Assembly: GCF_017562075.2 (NCBI RefSeq)
Contig: NC_054082.1
Coordinates: 7,269,050 to 7,333,049, forward strand
Direction: 5' to 3'
Source: Anopheles merus
Taxonomy: Eukaryota > Arthropoda > Insecta > Diptera > Culicidae
DNA: 64,000 nucleotides
The position numbers were made by a program, and so were the translations under genes. This document shows positions 36,975 to 49,510 of the stretch, in pieces (position 1 is the stretch's first letter; every line of letters begins with the position of its first letter). The notes beneath the pieces are model-generated. The model had not been told where the DNA came from. It saw only the letters and a program-made list of their open reading frames with translations, and ran no database searches.

Positions 36975-37101
36975 CACAGACAGTGCACACCCACCGGGAG
37001 GATGTCAGTTCCGTCTTGGGCGTATGATCTAGCGTATGGCGATAATGGCACCGAATGGTTGGTCTGGGGAAGTTAACAGCACGAAACCCAAGGAAACCGA
37101 G

Positions 37102-37142
37102 CAACCAACACACAGACACACACACACATACACACACACACG
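37102..37142. repeat. Imperfect CA-rich array
   Basis: CACACA runs interrupted by GA and TA. Confidence 0.9.
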
Positions 37143-38362
37143 CATACAGGTTGCACATCGTCCGTGGCTCCCAAGTTCATCCTTTCGTCCCAAGTTCACC
37201 ACCAAAACTACTCCCGGTACGGTCTTAAGAGTCCAATCTTTCATCTTAAGCATCCACACGGAACGAGCTCCGTATCTGTAGGTGTGTGTGTGCGTGTCGT
37301 ATTCATTATGTAACATAACGAGAATGATAATTGCATCACCACAATGTGCAACGGGATGAGCACATTTGAGGCGCCGGTCAGGACTAGGCGTGGATGGGGC
37401 GAACGCACGAGGTCGGACTCGGGATGAGTGATGAGTGATAGGGACTACCGTTGGATGGCTGTACGGATGCTTCCTCGTTAACGATACCGCAGCTCGCTCA
37501 GCTCGTTCTCGGGTGCTCGGTTTGTTGTTGAATAAGTTGGCAGAGTGAAGGCAGCCCAACAGGTCCCAGCGGTACCATTGAGCGACGGTGGCGCTGTGAA
37601 TCGCCCGTACCGTAGATCCGGCGCCGCCGGATGAAGCTTCCGGAATGGATACAGGGCTCCACGTCCGTGTTGGCTGCAAGCCGGTTAGAAGAAAATGAAA
37701 TTCTCCCCGAGTTTCTTGAAAACAACAACCGCAAACAACGGCACAACACGTGCAGCAGTAATTGCCACCCATAATTTGCTGCTTCTCACTTTTTGTCCTT
37801 AAGGTAGGGACGGTAGGGTGAGTCCCTGTGAGTGTTTGACGTTGGCCAATAATTTACATTCGACACCCTTTCCTTTGGGTGGGCTTACGTAGGCGAGTCG
37901 GAGGAGCGTTAAAGGTTGGCAAAACAATCTGCACCATTATTCTAAACGGGGTTTTACGGGAAAGAAACAAATTGAATGGAATAGCTGGTGAAGCTCGTGA
38001 ACGGGAGCTTCTGTGTTCAGCAGCCCGTAACATGATGCAGCACACCCTCTTTCTCGCTCCCCATCTCATGTACTGTTTTCCAACACTCCAGTTATAAACT
38101 TCCACACGGTTCGTGTTGCTACCACGTCCGATGGAGCTTATGTGTGAGTGTGTTTGCGTACCATCAATTCCGTATGGCCATTTAGACCATTATGATGTTT
38201 AAAAATCGATAAATTATAATTTTATCCACGCTCGCAACTTCTTCTGCAGCGCCGGTCTGCAGCGGCTCACCCAACCGTAGCCCGATGATAAATCCTTCGA
38301 CAACAAGCATGGTTTATGGTTCGATTTGTATGAATTATGGCGGTCCGCTTTTGACTCCCGGG

Positions 38363-38378
38363 CTGCTCCCGGGAGCAG
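38363..38378. repeat. 16-bp perfect palindrome
   Basis: CTGCTCCCGGGAGCAG reads the same on both strands, with a second partial copy (ACTCCCGGG) just upstream. Confidence 0.95.
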
Positions 38379-39471
38379 TTTTGCTCTAACAAGGTACGGA
38401 GGTTCACCTTTTGTATGACGCCGTGTCTCACCCCGTTCCCCCAGTGCCAAGGATGATATCGTTAGCTTATCGCTGCAAGAAGTGAATCGTATTGCGATAA
38501 CGGTCTGTTATGAGCGTAGCAGTGGGGCTGCCGGCGAAACAACGTTCGCCGGGCTTTGGCGAAAAAGGCTCCGGACGCAGTACGGCCACCGTTAAAGTGC
38601 ATCGTTTGCTGTGCCAGTGTGCGCAAACGGTTGTGTTGGGTGCCCGTCGGTTGAAGTGGAAATTTTTAATTTCTGTTTGTTGATCCGCTTTGATGAGGCA
38701 CTTTAAGCGAGTGGTCTTTTGTGGTGGCAGGCTCGTTGGTGCTGCTCTTGGTGTGCGCCCGGCTCGACGACTCATTTACGGCTCGTGCTGAAAAGGATGC
38801 TTGGGTGCATTGAAATGGCGTAAAGTAGTTTTAGCACTTGGATAGTAAGGGGTGCATTCTAACCACTTCACAATGTTTTACAATGTTGATGGGGGTGAGT
38901 GTTTCACATTTTGAAGTATGCTATGACTTAGATTTTGTAAGGTTAGGTTAGCAGCAATTTTGTGGGATAAAATGCCATATAGTGCTACTTACGTGAATAT
39001 TGAGAATTCTGAACAAATGGTCCTTCAGAATTTTCAAAAAATTGGCAGTTAATAGTAACGTCATACCACCGTAATCGTTAAATGTAAATTATGTCTCTTT
39101 TACACTGTTGGCCTGTTGGCAATTCGGGGATAGAGATGAGATGGTACCTGATCCGACCTATCTATGCTTAACAAGAGACTATTTAGCTTGTATAACTATA
39201 TCTGCCTCCACGGGAAACCCCATGCAAAGTGAGTGTCATCTTGAGGAGCTTGCAATATTTATGACACCACAATGTAGGCCCGTATTGCTTTGCGTTTGGC
39301 AATACGTAAATAATTTAATTTGACGTAAACTGTGCTGCAGCCTAAGAACCACCTTCCGTCACCGAAGAGCTCAAGCCCCTCAAACACTCGAACCTGGTGC
39401 TATCGTGCCACCAGCCAGCATAGCTTTGGGCTTTCGGTCAGACTTGCTTCTAGATCATATCCACACGCACT

Positions 39472-39491
39472 CACACACACACACACACACC
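39472..39491. repeat. (CA)n tract
   Basis: Short CA array; more CA-rich sequence follows at 39550-39587. Confidence 0.9.
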
Positions 39492-39885
39492 AGCCGTCCA
39501 ACTCTGGCCGGCTAAAGAAGCATTCTGAGTTAGAAGAAGTTGCATAACACCACACACACAAACAAACACACTCACACACGCACACACTCTAGGAAAAGCT
39601 TTTTTGGAGTCGGGAGGGTTTTTAAGCCCGATTTCAAGGATGAGCGCGGGTCACGGACACCGTACCGTACCGTCCGTCGACGCAGCAGACAAAGTTTCGG
39701 GGAGTAATAATTTTGATAACCAATCCGAGAAGTTTAATAAGTAAAGTTTGTGTGAGCATCCGCGATTTGCAAACAAAGAGTAATGGATGGGTGGTGTACG
39801 AAGCGGTGGCACCGGATGGGGGTTACTTACTTTAAAAGCTTTCCTTACCGCTTGTGGCGCAGACAGAGAGCAAGCAGGGGAAGAG

Positions 39886-39909
39886 AAGAGAGAGAGAGAG
39901 AGAGAGAGA
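39886..39909. repeat. (GA)n tract
   Basis: A 24-bp purine array. Confidence 0.92.
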
Positions 39910-40887
39910 AGGAGAGTGGAACCTGTTTCGCCGGCGTGCTAGGACGCGTTCTATGGGCAGCGAGCGGACGGTGGGAACGTTTTCGTTTCAATCAACTTCT
40001 AATAGATATAATCCGCAGCGTTCAAGCGAACGGATTAAGACGCCGGTGAACCAAGCGGGGCTCGGAAAGAAACAGCAACGGACACCACGCAACACGTTGA
40101 TGGCGTTCGTGGTTGAATTGAAAATCTTGTAAATTGGATGTAACAGAGGACGCGCAGCAGTACCAGCAGTAGCAGCAGCAACAGTTTCGACCGACGCGCT
40201 CTTCATGGCCAGAGCAAGAAGCATCAATTTGCAAAATTATTTTTCTGCTAAGCTGATGCGGTGTTTGTTTTCGGAGCAGCACAATTTGGCTAATTGAAAA
40301 CTGCCAAACCAATTGGTGAAGCAGCGCGATTGCCTCATTACGAGCGGGCAGGAATTCAAGTTAAATGCGGTTTCATCTTTAAAGTTGTGGTCATTTCGGA
40401 GCCGGGCTGCTTGTTAGCTTAAGCGTTGTTACTACTACGGTACAACGGAGCACGGGTCCGACCATAGCCAGCACAAGGTTACGGTTGGTGTCACTTAATG
40501 TAATGTCCTTCCGGGAGTGTCTCGGGAAGTGGTGGCCCACGACACCCACACGATCGTTATAACGTTCTATCCGACATTACTTGCATGCCGTGTTGTACAA
40601 CTTATCGCTTGAAACAGGATATTACAACCAAAATCAACAACAAAAGGGTTGTACGATGTTCTTCTTTCTCTCCCATCTCATCCCTTCGGCAGCGTTTTGT
40701 TTCTTCTTGAACCTTTACTTTCCGAAAAGACGGGGTTCGGGGTGGTTTTGTGATGAAGACAAGACACCAACACTCAGCCACCCGGACTACCCAACGGGCA
40801 ACCCAAAGGAATTCTGCTTGCAAGCTCCTTGCTCGAACTTTTCCCCGTGTGAAACTGTACACGGTTCGGATTTTGCTTCACATACTG

Positions 40888-40910
40888 CACACACACACAC
40901 ATACACACAC
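40888..40910. repeat. (CA)n tract with ATA interruption
   Basis: Two CA runs separated by AT. Confidence 0.9.
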
Positions 40911-43540
40911 ATGCAGTGTAAACGTGTGAAGACTGCAGAGCTCCTGTCTACCCCTTTCTTACACCCTTTCTTGTTTTCCCAATGTGCCGTCCCAACAGTG
41001 CCCGGGGTGTTCCTTTTTATGTGTGTGTGTATATATTTTGCGTTTCCGTTCTCCTTTGTCTGGGCGCATATTTTTTCGCGATCCAATGGCCCCCGGGAGG
41101 GGTTTCCACGTTTACTCATACGAATTCATTGCTAAAGGGTTTCGGGGTTTGGGAAGCCTTCGCAGGTTGTTTTTTTTATTTCTTTAGTCATTTTCTGAAA
41201 CATTGGTTTTTGCATTCCTTTGTGCTTGTGTGGGCCGGCACGGCTTTTGGGGCTGTGGGAAACTCAATTTTCAATAAATTTCAATAAACACCGCCTCCCC
41301 GGAGAGTTTTGGGAGCTTTCGGGTGCGTGTGTATGCATGTTGTTAAGCCTGTGCGGTTTGGTGTATCTCTATGTGAGTGTGTGTAAGTGTGAAAAAGAGA
41401 GTGAGTGTGTGAGTGAAAGGGAGAGAATATCTTGAGATACAGCTTTCATCGGGTTGCTTTGTCCCGTGTTTGCAGTTTGCAGACTTTCATTCGGCAGCAT
41501 TTTCGATCGGAACGGAATTCAACCCAGAAGGATATTTTGCCGCGTTGAAGGCAGAGGGAGACCTTCCCTTTATTAAAATATGCCTTTAAGAGCGGCCGGG
41601 AATGGCGAATGCCTGTGACGCACCCTGGCGTCCCGTGTGCGATGCCTACAGGCGAAGGAATCTCATTGTTGATGCGCTGTGAATGTGGCTAAATCGGTTT
41701 TGCCAGGAGAATCGAAAACTTTGAACCATCGTTAGACCTTGGCGAGAGCTTGAAGATTGAAACAGGTGGTGATAAATGATAAACGCGAACATGGAGTTAA
41801 GTGCTAGGGGAAATGGGGAAACGAGTGAGAGAGATTAGAGCATTCACTCTTCCACTCTAGCAGCAGCGTCAGCAGTCAGAACACAATACCCGGGCAAGGT
41901 GATGTGGAAAAGAATGGCAGAAACAAAAGAAAGATTCACGGAGATTTGCTACCATACCCCTCTCACACCTCCTTCCCCCCTCCTCCCTCGCGAAGGAAGG
42001 GATTGATTTGGTGCAAAAGTTTTCCATCTTGCTAGGCCTCTCGATGTGTCTTTCGGGACGATGGTGCCCGTGGGGTTTGTCGCCGATGTGGTATCAACCC
42101 GGAGCAAAACATTATCTCCGTATGGTACAGGATGTTTTACCTCGATTTTTCTTCGCCTCGGTTGCTTTTTTGATGACACATTTTCCTGTCACCGCGTTCC
42201 TGTCGGTGTGCGTGCCATTAAAAGGGAGCGGAGGGGGAATAGCGCTGCTTCTGAAGTGACAGGAAAGATGTGTCTTAAAAGAACTTCCTTTCAATCCCGC
42301 GTGTCACCGTATGTATGGAAATGTGGGGAAAATCTTTCTGCTCAGTGCATTACGGGCACAAGGAAAAGTTCGTGGTTCGCCAAGACAATTTGCATTACCA
42401 CCTTCTTTCCCGTTTTTGGGGGGCGGTCCGCACGCTGGATGATTCGGTAAGAAATTTTCGATTCATATTTACCTTGATAAAAGTGAGGCAGAATGAAAAT
42501 GGGACCCGAACGGTAAGAACCGTTTCCAACTCCACAAGCCATCACCAGCTCGCAAGCATCGACACGATCAACAGAGTGTTTGGCAAAGTGTTACCTACTC
42601 GATTGGTTGGGCAGAGGGGAGACGGGCCAGCCAGCTTTACAAAATTGTTTTTCCTCCATATTTTGGCTTGTAACGTACCGGGTGCCATGCAAATGTCTCC
42701 AGGGAAGGTTTGCGGATGGGTTTGAACCAATTACGGCAGGCGGCGAGCATACCGAGGGATGGTTGAGAAGAGGAAAAAAAGGGGCAAAACATGACGTGGC
42801 CCGGGTAGGAGAAAAGTTTTCCCACCATACCGTGCAAGTCAAACAAAACATGCTGATGCAAAATATCGAACGGATAAACTTAATAATATAGTAATCCCCT
42901 TAGCTATTAATATGGATTACCGCAAAAGTTTGCCGAAAACTTCCGCCACCGTCGCTCGGTGTCAAGCGCTGGCGGTGAGGTCGCCCGGACGGCTTGTCCC
43001 GTGCCGTGGTGGGACGGCCGGAGCGGGACGACGGTAGACACTTTCACTTTTCATCCCTTTTTCCGATCAGCCAGCTTTTGCGGCCGGAAGGCATCGGAAG
43101 AGCAATTGAGCGGGATCGAATTTGTTGAAAGCTGCCGGTTAATGGAGAGCGGCTGGAGTGCGACCGAGCAAGTGATGTTTGGTGAGGGTGTACAACTGCC
43201 ACCACTTGTCGCCCGATAGAATTGGTTAGCGGAGGGTAGCCGATAGAAGCGGGAATGGAAAGAGGGTGGTAGCAGCAGCAGCAAGAACACTTAGTGTCGG
43301 TGACTGTTGTAGAGGAAAAGGATTATCTTCCCACGGTGGTGATGGAGCGGGTGAGGGCGGGTTTCGGTTGTGTGAAACGTCTTATCTTCCCGTGTAAAGA
43401 CGAGGTAGCGTTCACCTGTAAGGGGACAGGGTGTAATGTACGGTGCACATTTCCAACCGATCGTTAGGGAGTGTGCGGTGTCGGTTGAGCAGGGTGGAAA
43501 GAACCATTTAGTACACTAGTTGAGCGTTTCTCTCATCGGC

Positions 43541-44311
43541 GCTACTGATGATAGAGCGGCAATTTATATTGTCAAAGTTTAACATTTGGCATGTTGTGCG
43601 TTTGCACATACTAGTGTAGGTTTCGGTAATAATTGGGACTTTGAGGGGAGGAGTTAGTATTGGTAAGCCTTGTAAATGGGTTGGATATTCAACAAATAAT
43701 GTTTAACTAGCGAAATGAATCTTTCATGCGAAACCTACGAGCCTAAACAAGCTTTCACGACAGAATGCACAGAGCTTATACAATCACATGATTATCAAAG
43801 TATATGCACTTAAGATAGTGGCTAACGAACTTCAAACCCAAAATCAAATCGGATTCTTCTTGAGTGTTTGATGGAGCAGCACGAAGTCACACAATATTGT
43901 TTTTCCTAATGCCTTTTTGAAAGGCTGATAAATCTGCATCTGAGCAAAAGTTAGTAGTAGGATGAACATGTAAAAGCCTGCAAAAGTCTGAGTGGTTCCA
44001 TTCTGATACTGATTCCTAGAAGTTGACCATTTCATCGTCAAATGATGTCGTTATTACACCTGATATTATGATGTTGCGGCGTGCGAAAGGAATGTCTAGA
44101 AATATCATCTGTATAGAGATTTCGCTAATTAAATTATAATTCTCATCAAATTGCACAACTAACAGAGGCCAAAAAGATCTTTTTTGGCTTTTAGGATCGT
44201 AAAAATTGTATAATTTGTAAGCTTAAGTATCTTACTGTAACAAGTAACTTATCTAATCAGAATTATGAAAGACACCTTAAATACTTCTATAATCCTTGGT
44301 TTTATATTTTA
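43541..44311. other. AT-rich interval upstream of the recursive splice site
   Basis: A clear drop in GC over about 750 bp leads into the branch-point and pyrimidine tract. No gene is seen. Confidence 0.5.
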
Positions 44312-44360
44312 CTAACACTAATTGCTTTTTTTTCTCCTTTTTCCATTTCGCAGGTAAGCT
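44312..44360 (+). promoter_or_regulatory. Recursive (ratcheting) splice site
   Basis: A perfect branch-point match CTAAC at 44312-44316 is followed by a long pyrimidine tract (about 44323-44347) and TTTCGCAG ending at 44353. It abuts GTAAGC at 44354 directly. The joined 3' and 5' splice sites (CAG|GTAAG) form a zero-length exon, the arrangement used for stepwise removal of very long introns in flies. Nothing around it is a recognisable coding exon. An ordinary exon starting at 44354 with GTAAGC is the main alternative. The strand implies that the host gene is transcribed left to right. Confidence 0.6.
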
Positions 44361-44934
44361 GTGCTGCATTTAATCCGTCAGTTGTGTGAGTAAAGTGCAT
44401 GTCCTCTGCACGTTGCAATGAAACAATTTAATGCTCGTTTTGTAGCCTTTGTGCAATTTTGAAGCAATGGCAGGACGTCATACACTGCCAGCTTAGAAAA
44501 AGACCTCTTCAAGCAGGACACACTTCTCTCAACTGTGTCCTTCCTGTCCTTCCAAAAGTCTGCTTTGGATGTTTTTTTGTCCGTCTTGTTTGGCTACAGC
44601 ACAAAAAAACCAGCCCCGTCCCGTTCATTGCTGTCTTGCGCTTGTCTGATCATTACCATCATCGCAAAACCATCACCATCAGCGTCATCATCATTACCTT
44701 ATTTATCTGCAATGGTTGTTCTACACCGATTCCAGAATATTTTCCGAAATTAATCCTCTCACTTTTCCACCCTGGCCCGGACGGGGGTGTTTGCTACAGC
44801 GCCCACAGCCCTGTCATGAGCACGAGGGGCGTGTATTTTTGCACCAACCCCTCTGCTGGGTGGAGGCGCCCAGCATCGCGTAGCATTTAAAATAGGGGAG
44901 AACCTTTACGGACACCCACACACACATCCACGCA

Positions 44935-44935
<1 letters not shown>
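44361..44935. other. Noncoding, nothing recognised
   Basis: Frames at 44459-44890 are unremarkable, with no domain and no start context of note. Confidence 0.45.

Positions 44936-45011
<76 letters not shown>
44936..45011. repeat. (AC)38 microsatellite
   Basis: A perfect 76-bp array, the longest simple repeat of the window, about 580 bp downstream of the recursive splice site. Confidence 0.98.
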
Positions 45012-45014
<3 letters not shown>

Positions 45015-45297
45015 TTCGCCACCCCGTGAAACTTCTTGGGAAAATGGTGATTGTGTCGTTGTGCCGGGGTGTGGCTGTGTTGTTTTTCCTGCCCCAGCCA
45101 ACCGTGGGGAACCGGCAAGAAACGAGGGAAGTGAGTGTTTTTGTTATGCAGATTAAAAGTGAATTTAATTGAAATACAAAAATGAGACGATCCAAACGGT
45201 TCCGGAATGGTCATGTCGCGTGGTCTTGTGGCGTAAGGTTGTTGCTGTTTGTTTTTTGGCCTTCTTTTCACCCTTCGCTGTGGCCGATGGTCATGAC

Positions 45298-45327
45298 GGT
45301 GATGATGGTGATGATGGTGATGATGGT
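45298..45327. repeat. (GATGGTGAT)n tandem repeat
   Basis: Three copies of a 9-bp unit built from GATGGT and GAT. Confidence 0.93.
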
Positions 45328-45929
45328 ATAAAGGAAACGGTTTACCTTGTGCGGGTGTTCCAGAAGCGTGTGTGTGTGCGTGTAGTTCAAGTTTGGCTGT
45401 TTGTTTTTTGTCTTCTCCCGCTTTAAATCCATCGCAATCATTGGTCGTGGTTGGCCGACGGGTTTTTGAAATGGAAAAAACTGGTGTCGGTTACGATTGT
45501 TTTCGATGGTGGTTGTGGTCTCGGGACCTTGCGCCGTGGGAGCTTACTTCTGTTTGCCTTCGCCGCCAGAGCGGGCCGGAATGTTTTGTTTACCGTCTGT
45601 TCGTTGTGCTGTCGGAGCCGTTTTTCATCTCGCTTTGTTGGTGGAAGGCTTTTTCCCATCGCAGCCACTGGTAGATTCTTGGAAGTAAAGGCTTTTTCTA
45701 CCGGTTCCAGGCAACCAAAAAGTCCAAAAACCGGCAATATGGACTACTTTTCCCCCTCATAGTAAGTCAATAAACAAGGTCTGGTCGAGTGAGCGAGCGT
45801 TGGTTTTGCATAATTCGACGGTAGGCGACAGTTGGAAATGGAATGTTGATTGTTTAAAGTATCATGTCGGAGGCGTATGTCGGTCGGTGCCTTTAGCTTT
45901 TCGATGTTTGCTTGTACCAAAGGGGGGGA

Positions 45930-45957
45930 AGTGCCGACATCATTCGATGTCGGCACT
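45930..45957. repeat. 12-bp perfect hairpin with 4-nt loop
   Basis: AGTGCCGACATC and GATGTCGGCACT flank ATTC. It is too short for a microRNA precursor. It resembles an intrinsic hairpin or a nearly palindromic factor site. Confidence 0.95.
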
Positions 45958-48707
45958 AGTAACGATGTTAGCTACGATGATTGCCAGGCCCATTGAAAGC
46001 TTTTTTAAATTTAATATAAACATGAAATAGTTTAGCAGTAAAACGAGCTTAAAAATAAATGGTAACATGGTAAAAAAACAATGCATTAAAACAATGCTGT
46101 GATGAAAATGGCTGTGGAAAAGTGCTATTTTCTGTGCTCATTCGCTTTGTTGCTCTAGCACGTACGTGTTCACAGAGCCAAAGATTCAGACATCAAGTGA
46201 ATTGTTTATTGGTAGCTTTGCGAGGGATCAGAAAAATGAAGGTGAAGGCGGCAGGTCCCTTGGTCAAACGTTCGTTCTTGTCCGGCAATGCCCACAGAAG
46301 CATTGTTTGCGAAAGGCAAACTGTAGTGCGGTCCAGGTCGGTAAGGCCTTAGCTAGAACTGGGTTGGATCGTCTAGTCTGCTGTGTGGTTTTTTTTCTGT
46401 CGACAAACGGGCAGCCAAAATTGAAACCAGAATGAAGAGAGACGCTGTGTTTTTAGTAAAATTAACTTTTCTATCGCATTTCTGTTCGCCTGCAAAGCTA
46501 TCGGTGGGTTTGCAGAGAACAAAAAGCAAAGGTTATGTTGGAGCAAGGTGGATTGAGATGGTGCCTTTTAGCGATGTTGTAGTTGAGTCTAAAGGCATTT
46601 TCACGTTCAGTATAACTAAAATGGAAAGTCACCATTTTATTACAGCGAACAAAATATCACACTATTTTGAAAAAAGAAAGATACTAATCTACTATTTAAA
46701 GAAGAGATGGTAAACGTCAATAATCAATTCAATTAAGTCTTAAAAGGTACCGCTGATCTAGTGGAAACTGGTCCCGAGATTGCCATTAACGTAAAATGCC
46801 ATATAAATCGGTTGTAACGAAACGATTGGTGCGTTAATTTTATATTCTTCGTTTTACGGTGCATTTGTTAAGACATCATAAAGCAATTAAGTACGCCATG
46901 AACACCATCCGTAGACCAGCCACTCTTCACGAAGTATTTAAATTTTTAACATTTTGTTCAGCCCATTCTTTTCCAATAATTGTTCTTGCTGTGTGCTATC
47001 GTTTGGCCGGGCGCTAATGAAAAGCTTACGGTTTTACGAATGGCCCACTGCCGGGTGCGCCTATTAATGATGCGTGAACGGTTCGTTGAGGGTCAACTCG
47101 GCTCCATTGCCGCATGAGACTTCCCTAGCACACAAAAAGGAACAAAAAATAATAGTACTATTAAAACTCATCAACTCAACTCACATAATAGAAGGATAAT
47201 ACTGATTGCGGTCAACCGTGTCACGAACCAAGCATTCAAATGAGTGTGCATGTGTGTGTGTGCGCACGCTCGTCCTTTGCACTGACCGGTACGTTCCCGG
47301 TTCCCGTTTGTTCGGGGTTTTGCAAAAACCCCAAATACGTAACCGAGCGTAAAATCGCTGAAACATTAAGGGACCGACGCCTCACACTTGATCTAGTGTA
47401 TTTATCTTGAAAGTTTTTCATTCAATTTTGGGGTTGAAGCCTCACTCCGGTCGGTAAAGTTGCGAAGTGGATCGATGCCCTCGCCTGCCCGCTTTGGTAT
47501 AAAGAAAGAAAGAAAAAAAAAACATCAGTATTTGGAATCGATGGAAGTAATTTCCCTCCTCAAGTTTCTTCACAACTGCTGACTATGGGAAGGTACCGTC
47601 CGGAAAGAAGCACCAAATCATTGTCGGGCCCGATGCCCGGTACAGTTTCGTTACCGACCAATTTCTATTGTGCAAATAATCATAGTCATCTCACTTATAG
47701 GGTTAGGCAAAGGGTATTGCTGGAAGAAAATAATGGCATGTAAAGTAGAAGTGGCAAAGAAAAAGTGGGAAATTCTTGGAAGAACCAAACATAAAGGACA
47801 AATGTTGGGCGCATACATGCACAATAACGCTTTCGCATCCTGTCCAGTCCTGAGGACACACACACGCACCCGACGGAGGGGTTAAAATCTTTTGATGCTT
47901 TGTTTGGGGTGTTTGGGTGACAGGCACATTGAAAAAGATGTACTAGGATCTTCATCCTCGAGTAGTTGGGTGGTGTAAATCTATTAAACACTCGTCTAAG
48001 CAAATCAACATGAGTGAACAAGAAATTGCGACCGTTTGGGTAGGGCAGGAGCTATTCTTGTGTGCTGTGTTTTCGGGTCCAATGATGCTCAGGAGGACGT
48101 AAAAAGTAGAGATTGATGGTAGTGTGCTTGGAAAGTAGGGAAGAGCATTGATGGTAAGGGAGGGAAATAAATTGAAAGGAAAAATAGCTCTTTGAAATTT
48201 ATAACACAACACAGAAGGAAACGACTGGTTCCAGAAGATGTAAGCGTTTGCTTTAAGGGAATTGAATTGCGTGGTTAGCAATGCAAGGAAATAGAACAGT
48301 ATTCACAGTTTCTAATAAAAAAAAGGTAGAACATGTTCTCGTATGCTAAAACAATGCCATCAGTTTAATTGTTTCAATAATATATGTGAATAAATTCCTA
48401 TAAAAAGTAGGTTAAAGGCTGCGAAAAGGCATCCTTGGAGAGTTTCACCGATATACGTTACCCTCAGGGATGAAGTATTAATATCCGTTTCCCATACTAA
48501 TGCACCGCACCGTTACCCGTGGCAGACAGATAAAAGCTCGATCCGATCGGTAGGTTCACGCTTAATAGCATCGCGCGTAATCGAGGTGTGCGATTAATCA
48601 ATCATACCGATATAAATTAATAATCACTGAACAAAAAAAAAAAACTTTCATTTTGCCATAGCCAACCGTGCGAACCGTTTTATTCCGGCGTATTTTTTTG
48701 TTTGCAG
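45958..48707. other. Noncoding interval
   Basis: Mostly AT-rich from 46010 to 47200 and from 48260 to 48680. No gene is supported. Confidence 0.5.
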
Positions 48708-48910
48708 TTACCTTTTGCGTCTCCGGTGTTTTTAATTTACGCTACAGTTCCATTTTTACCTTTGCGTGCTCACGTGCGTTTTCCAACTGAACTGGTTCTC
48801 AGCCTGGCGGGAGCCCGGTGTCTGTGCGAGGGGTGCCCGGGCAAAGGCCGTGGTGGCACAATGATTCCATGTCACCGCCTCTTTGCCGAACTCGAAACTA
48901 ATTTGTCCAG
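48708..48910 (+). other. Weak candidate exon, 203 bp
   Basis: TTTTTTTGTTTGCAG ends at 48707 and CAG|GTGACC follows 48910. One frame is open throughout (67 codons) and contains LAGARCLCEGCPGKGRGGTM. At least one of the other two frames closes early. The peptide is not recognised. The donor is weak, and the orientation agrees with the recursive site 4.4 kb upstream. Confidence 0.22.
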
Positions 48911-49423
48911 GTGACCGTAAAATAATAACATTATGAAAAATGGAGCCAACATTTTTATGCTCATTTTGCGCGCGGAAAGCTTAAACATAGGGTAGGGAAT
49001 TTTTTTTTTCCGCCCGGCAGACAGTTTGTCGATGGTGCCTGTGAAACGAAACAGGGTACGAGAGAGTGCGTCAAACCCAGCGTCGTAATTTATGGCAAGC
49101 GTGGTTTGGAAAATTATTGGCAAAGCAGGGGAATATATTTATATCGAAAACAAAAACTGCCCCATCCATAGGCATGATTGCACACGCAACAAAAAAGGGA
49201 TGAGTTGGGCAAAGAGTTCCAAGAAATAATGCGGAAAAAGACACACACATACACACACCGTAAAAGTGCACACTGTCAACCCTTTGGTCGCACTGGCCGC
49301 AAGGCGAAGCGGAGTAAGGGAAGGGAGCGAAGAGTCGCTCGCTCATTGATGGAATTAAAAATGAAAAAGCGGCTCGTGAAGCAGCTTAAAGAATGTCCGA
49401 TATAGAATGGGAGATAAATACAC
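48911..49423. other. Noncoding, nothing recognised
   Basis: Chance frames only. T-rich and A-rich runs occur. Confidence 0.5.
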
Positions 49424-49494
<71 letters not shown>

Positions 49495-49510
49495 TAAAGA
49501 GAAAAAGAGG
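49424..49510. repeat. Long imperfect (GA)n array
   Basis: About 87 bp of GA repeats with ACA and AAA interruptions. It is a potential GAGA-factor target and the largest purine array in the window. Confidence 0.96.

Larger units (their letters stand above)
37143..43540. other. Noncoding interval
   Basis: No gene is recognised. It includes a 16-bp palindrome at 38363, CA arrays near 39472 and 40888, a GA array at 39886, and an AT-rich patch at about 38820-39100. The 247-codon minus-strand frame at 37029-37772 is the longest in the window but is built on repeats and unremarkable sequence. Confidence 0.5.

Noticed and set aside
36898..37772. Long minus-strand frames, including the longest in the window (247 codons)
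   Set aside because: Cys/Val/Thr/His runs come from the CA arrays; the rest has no domain, and the opposite strand is partly open.
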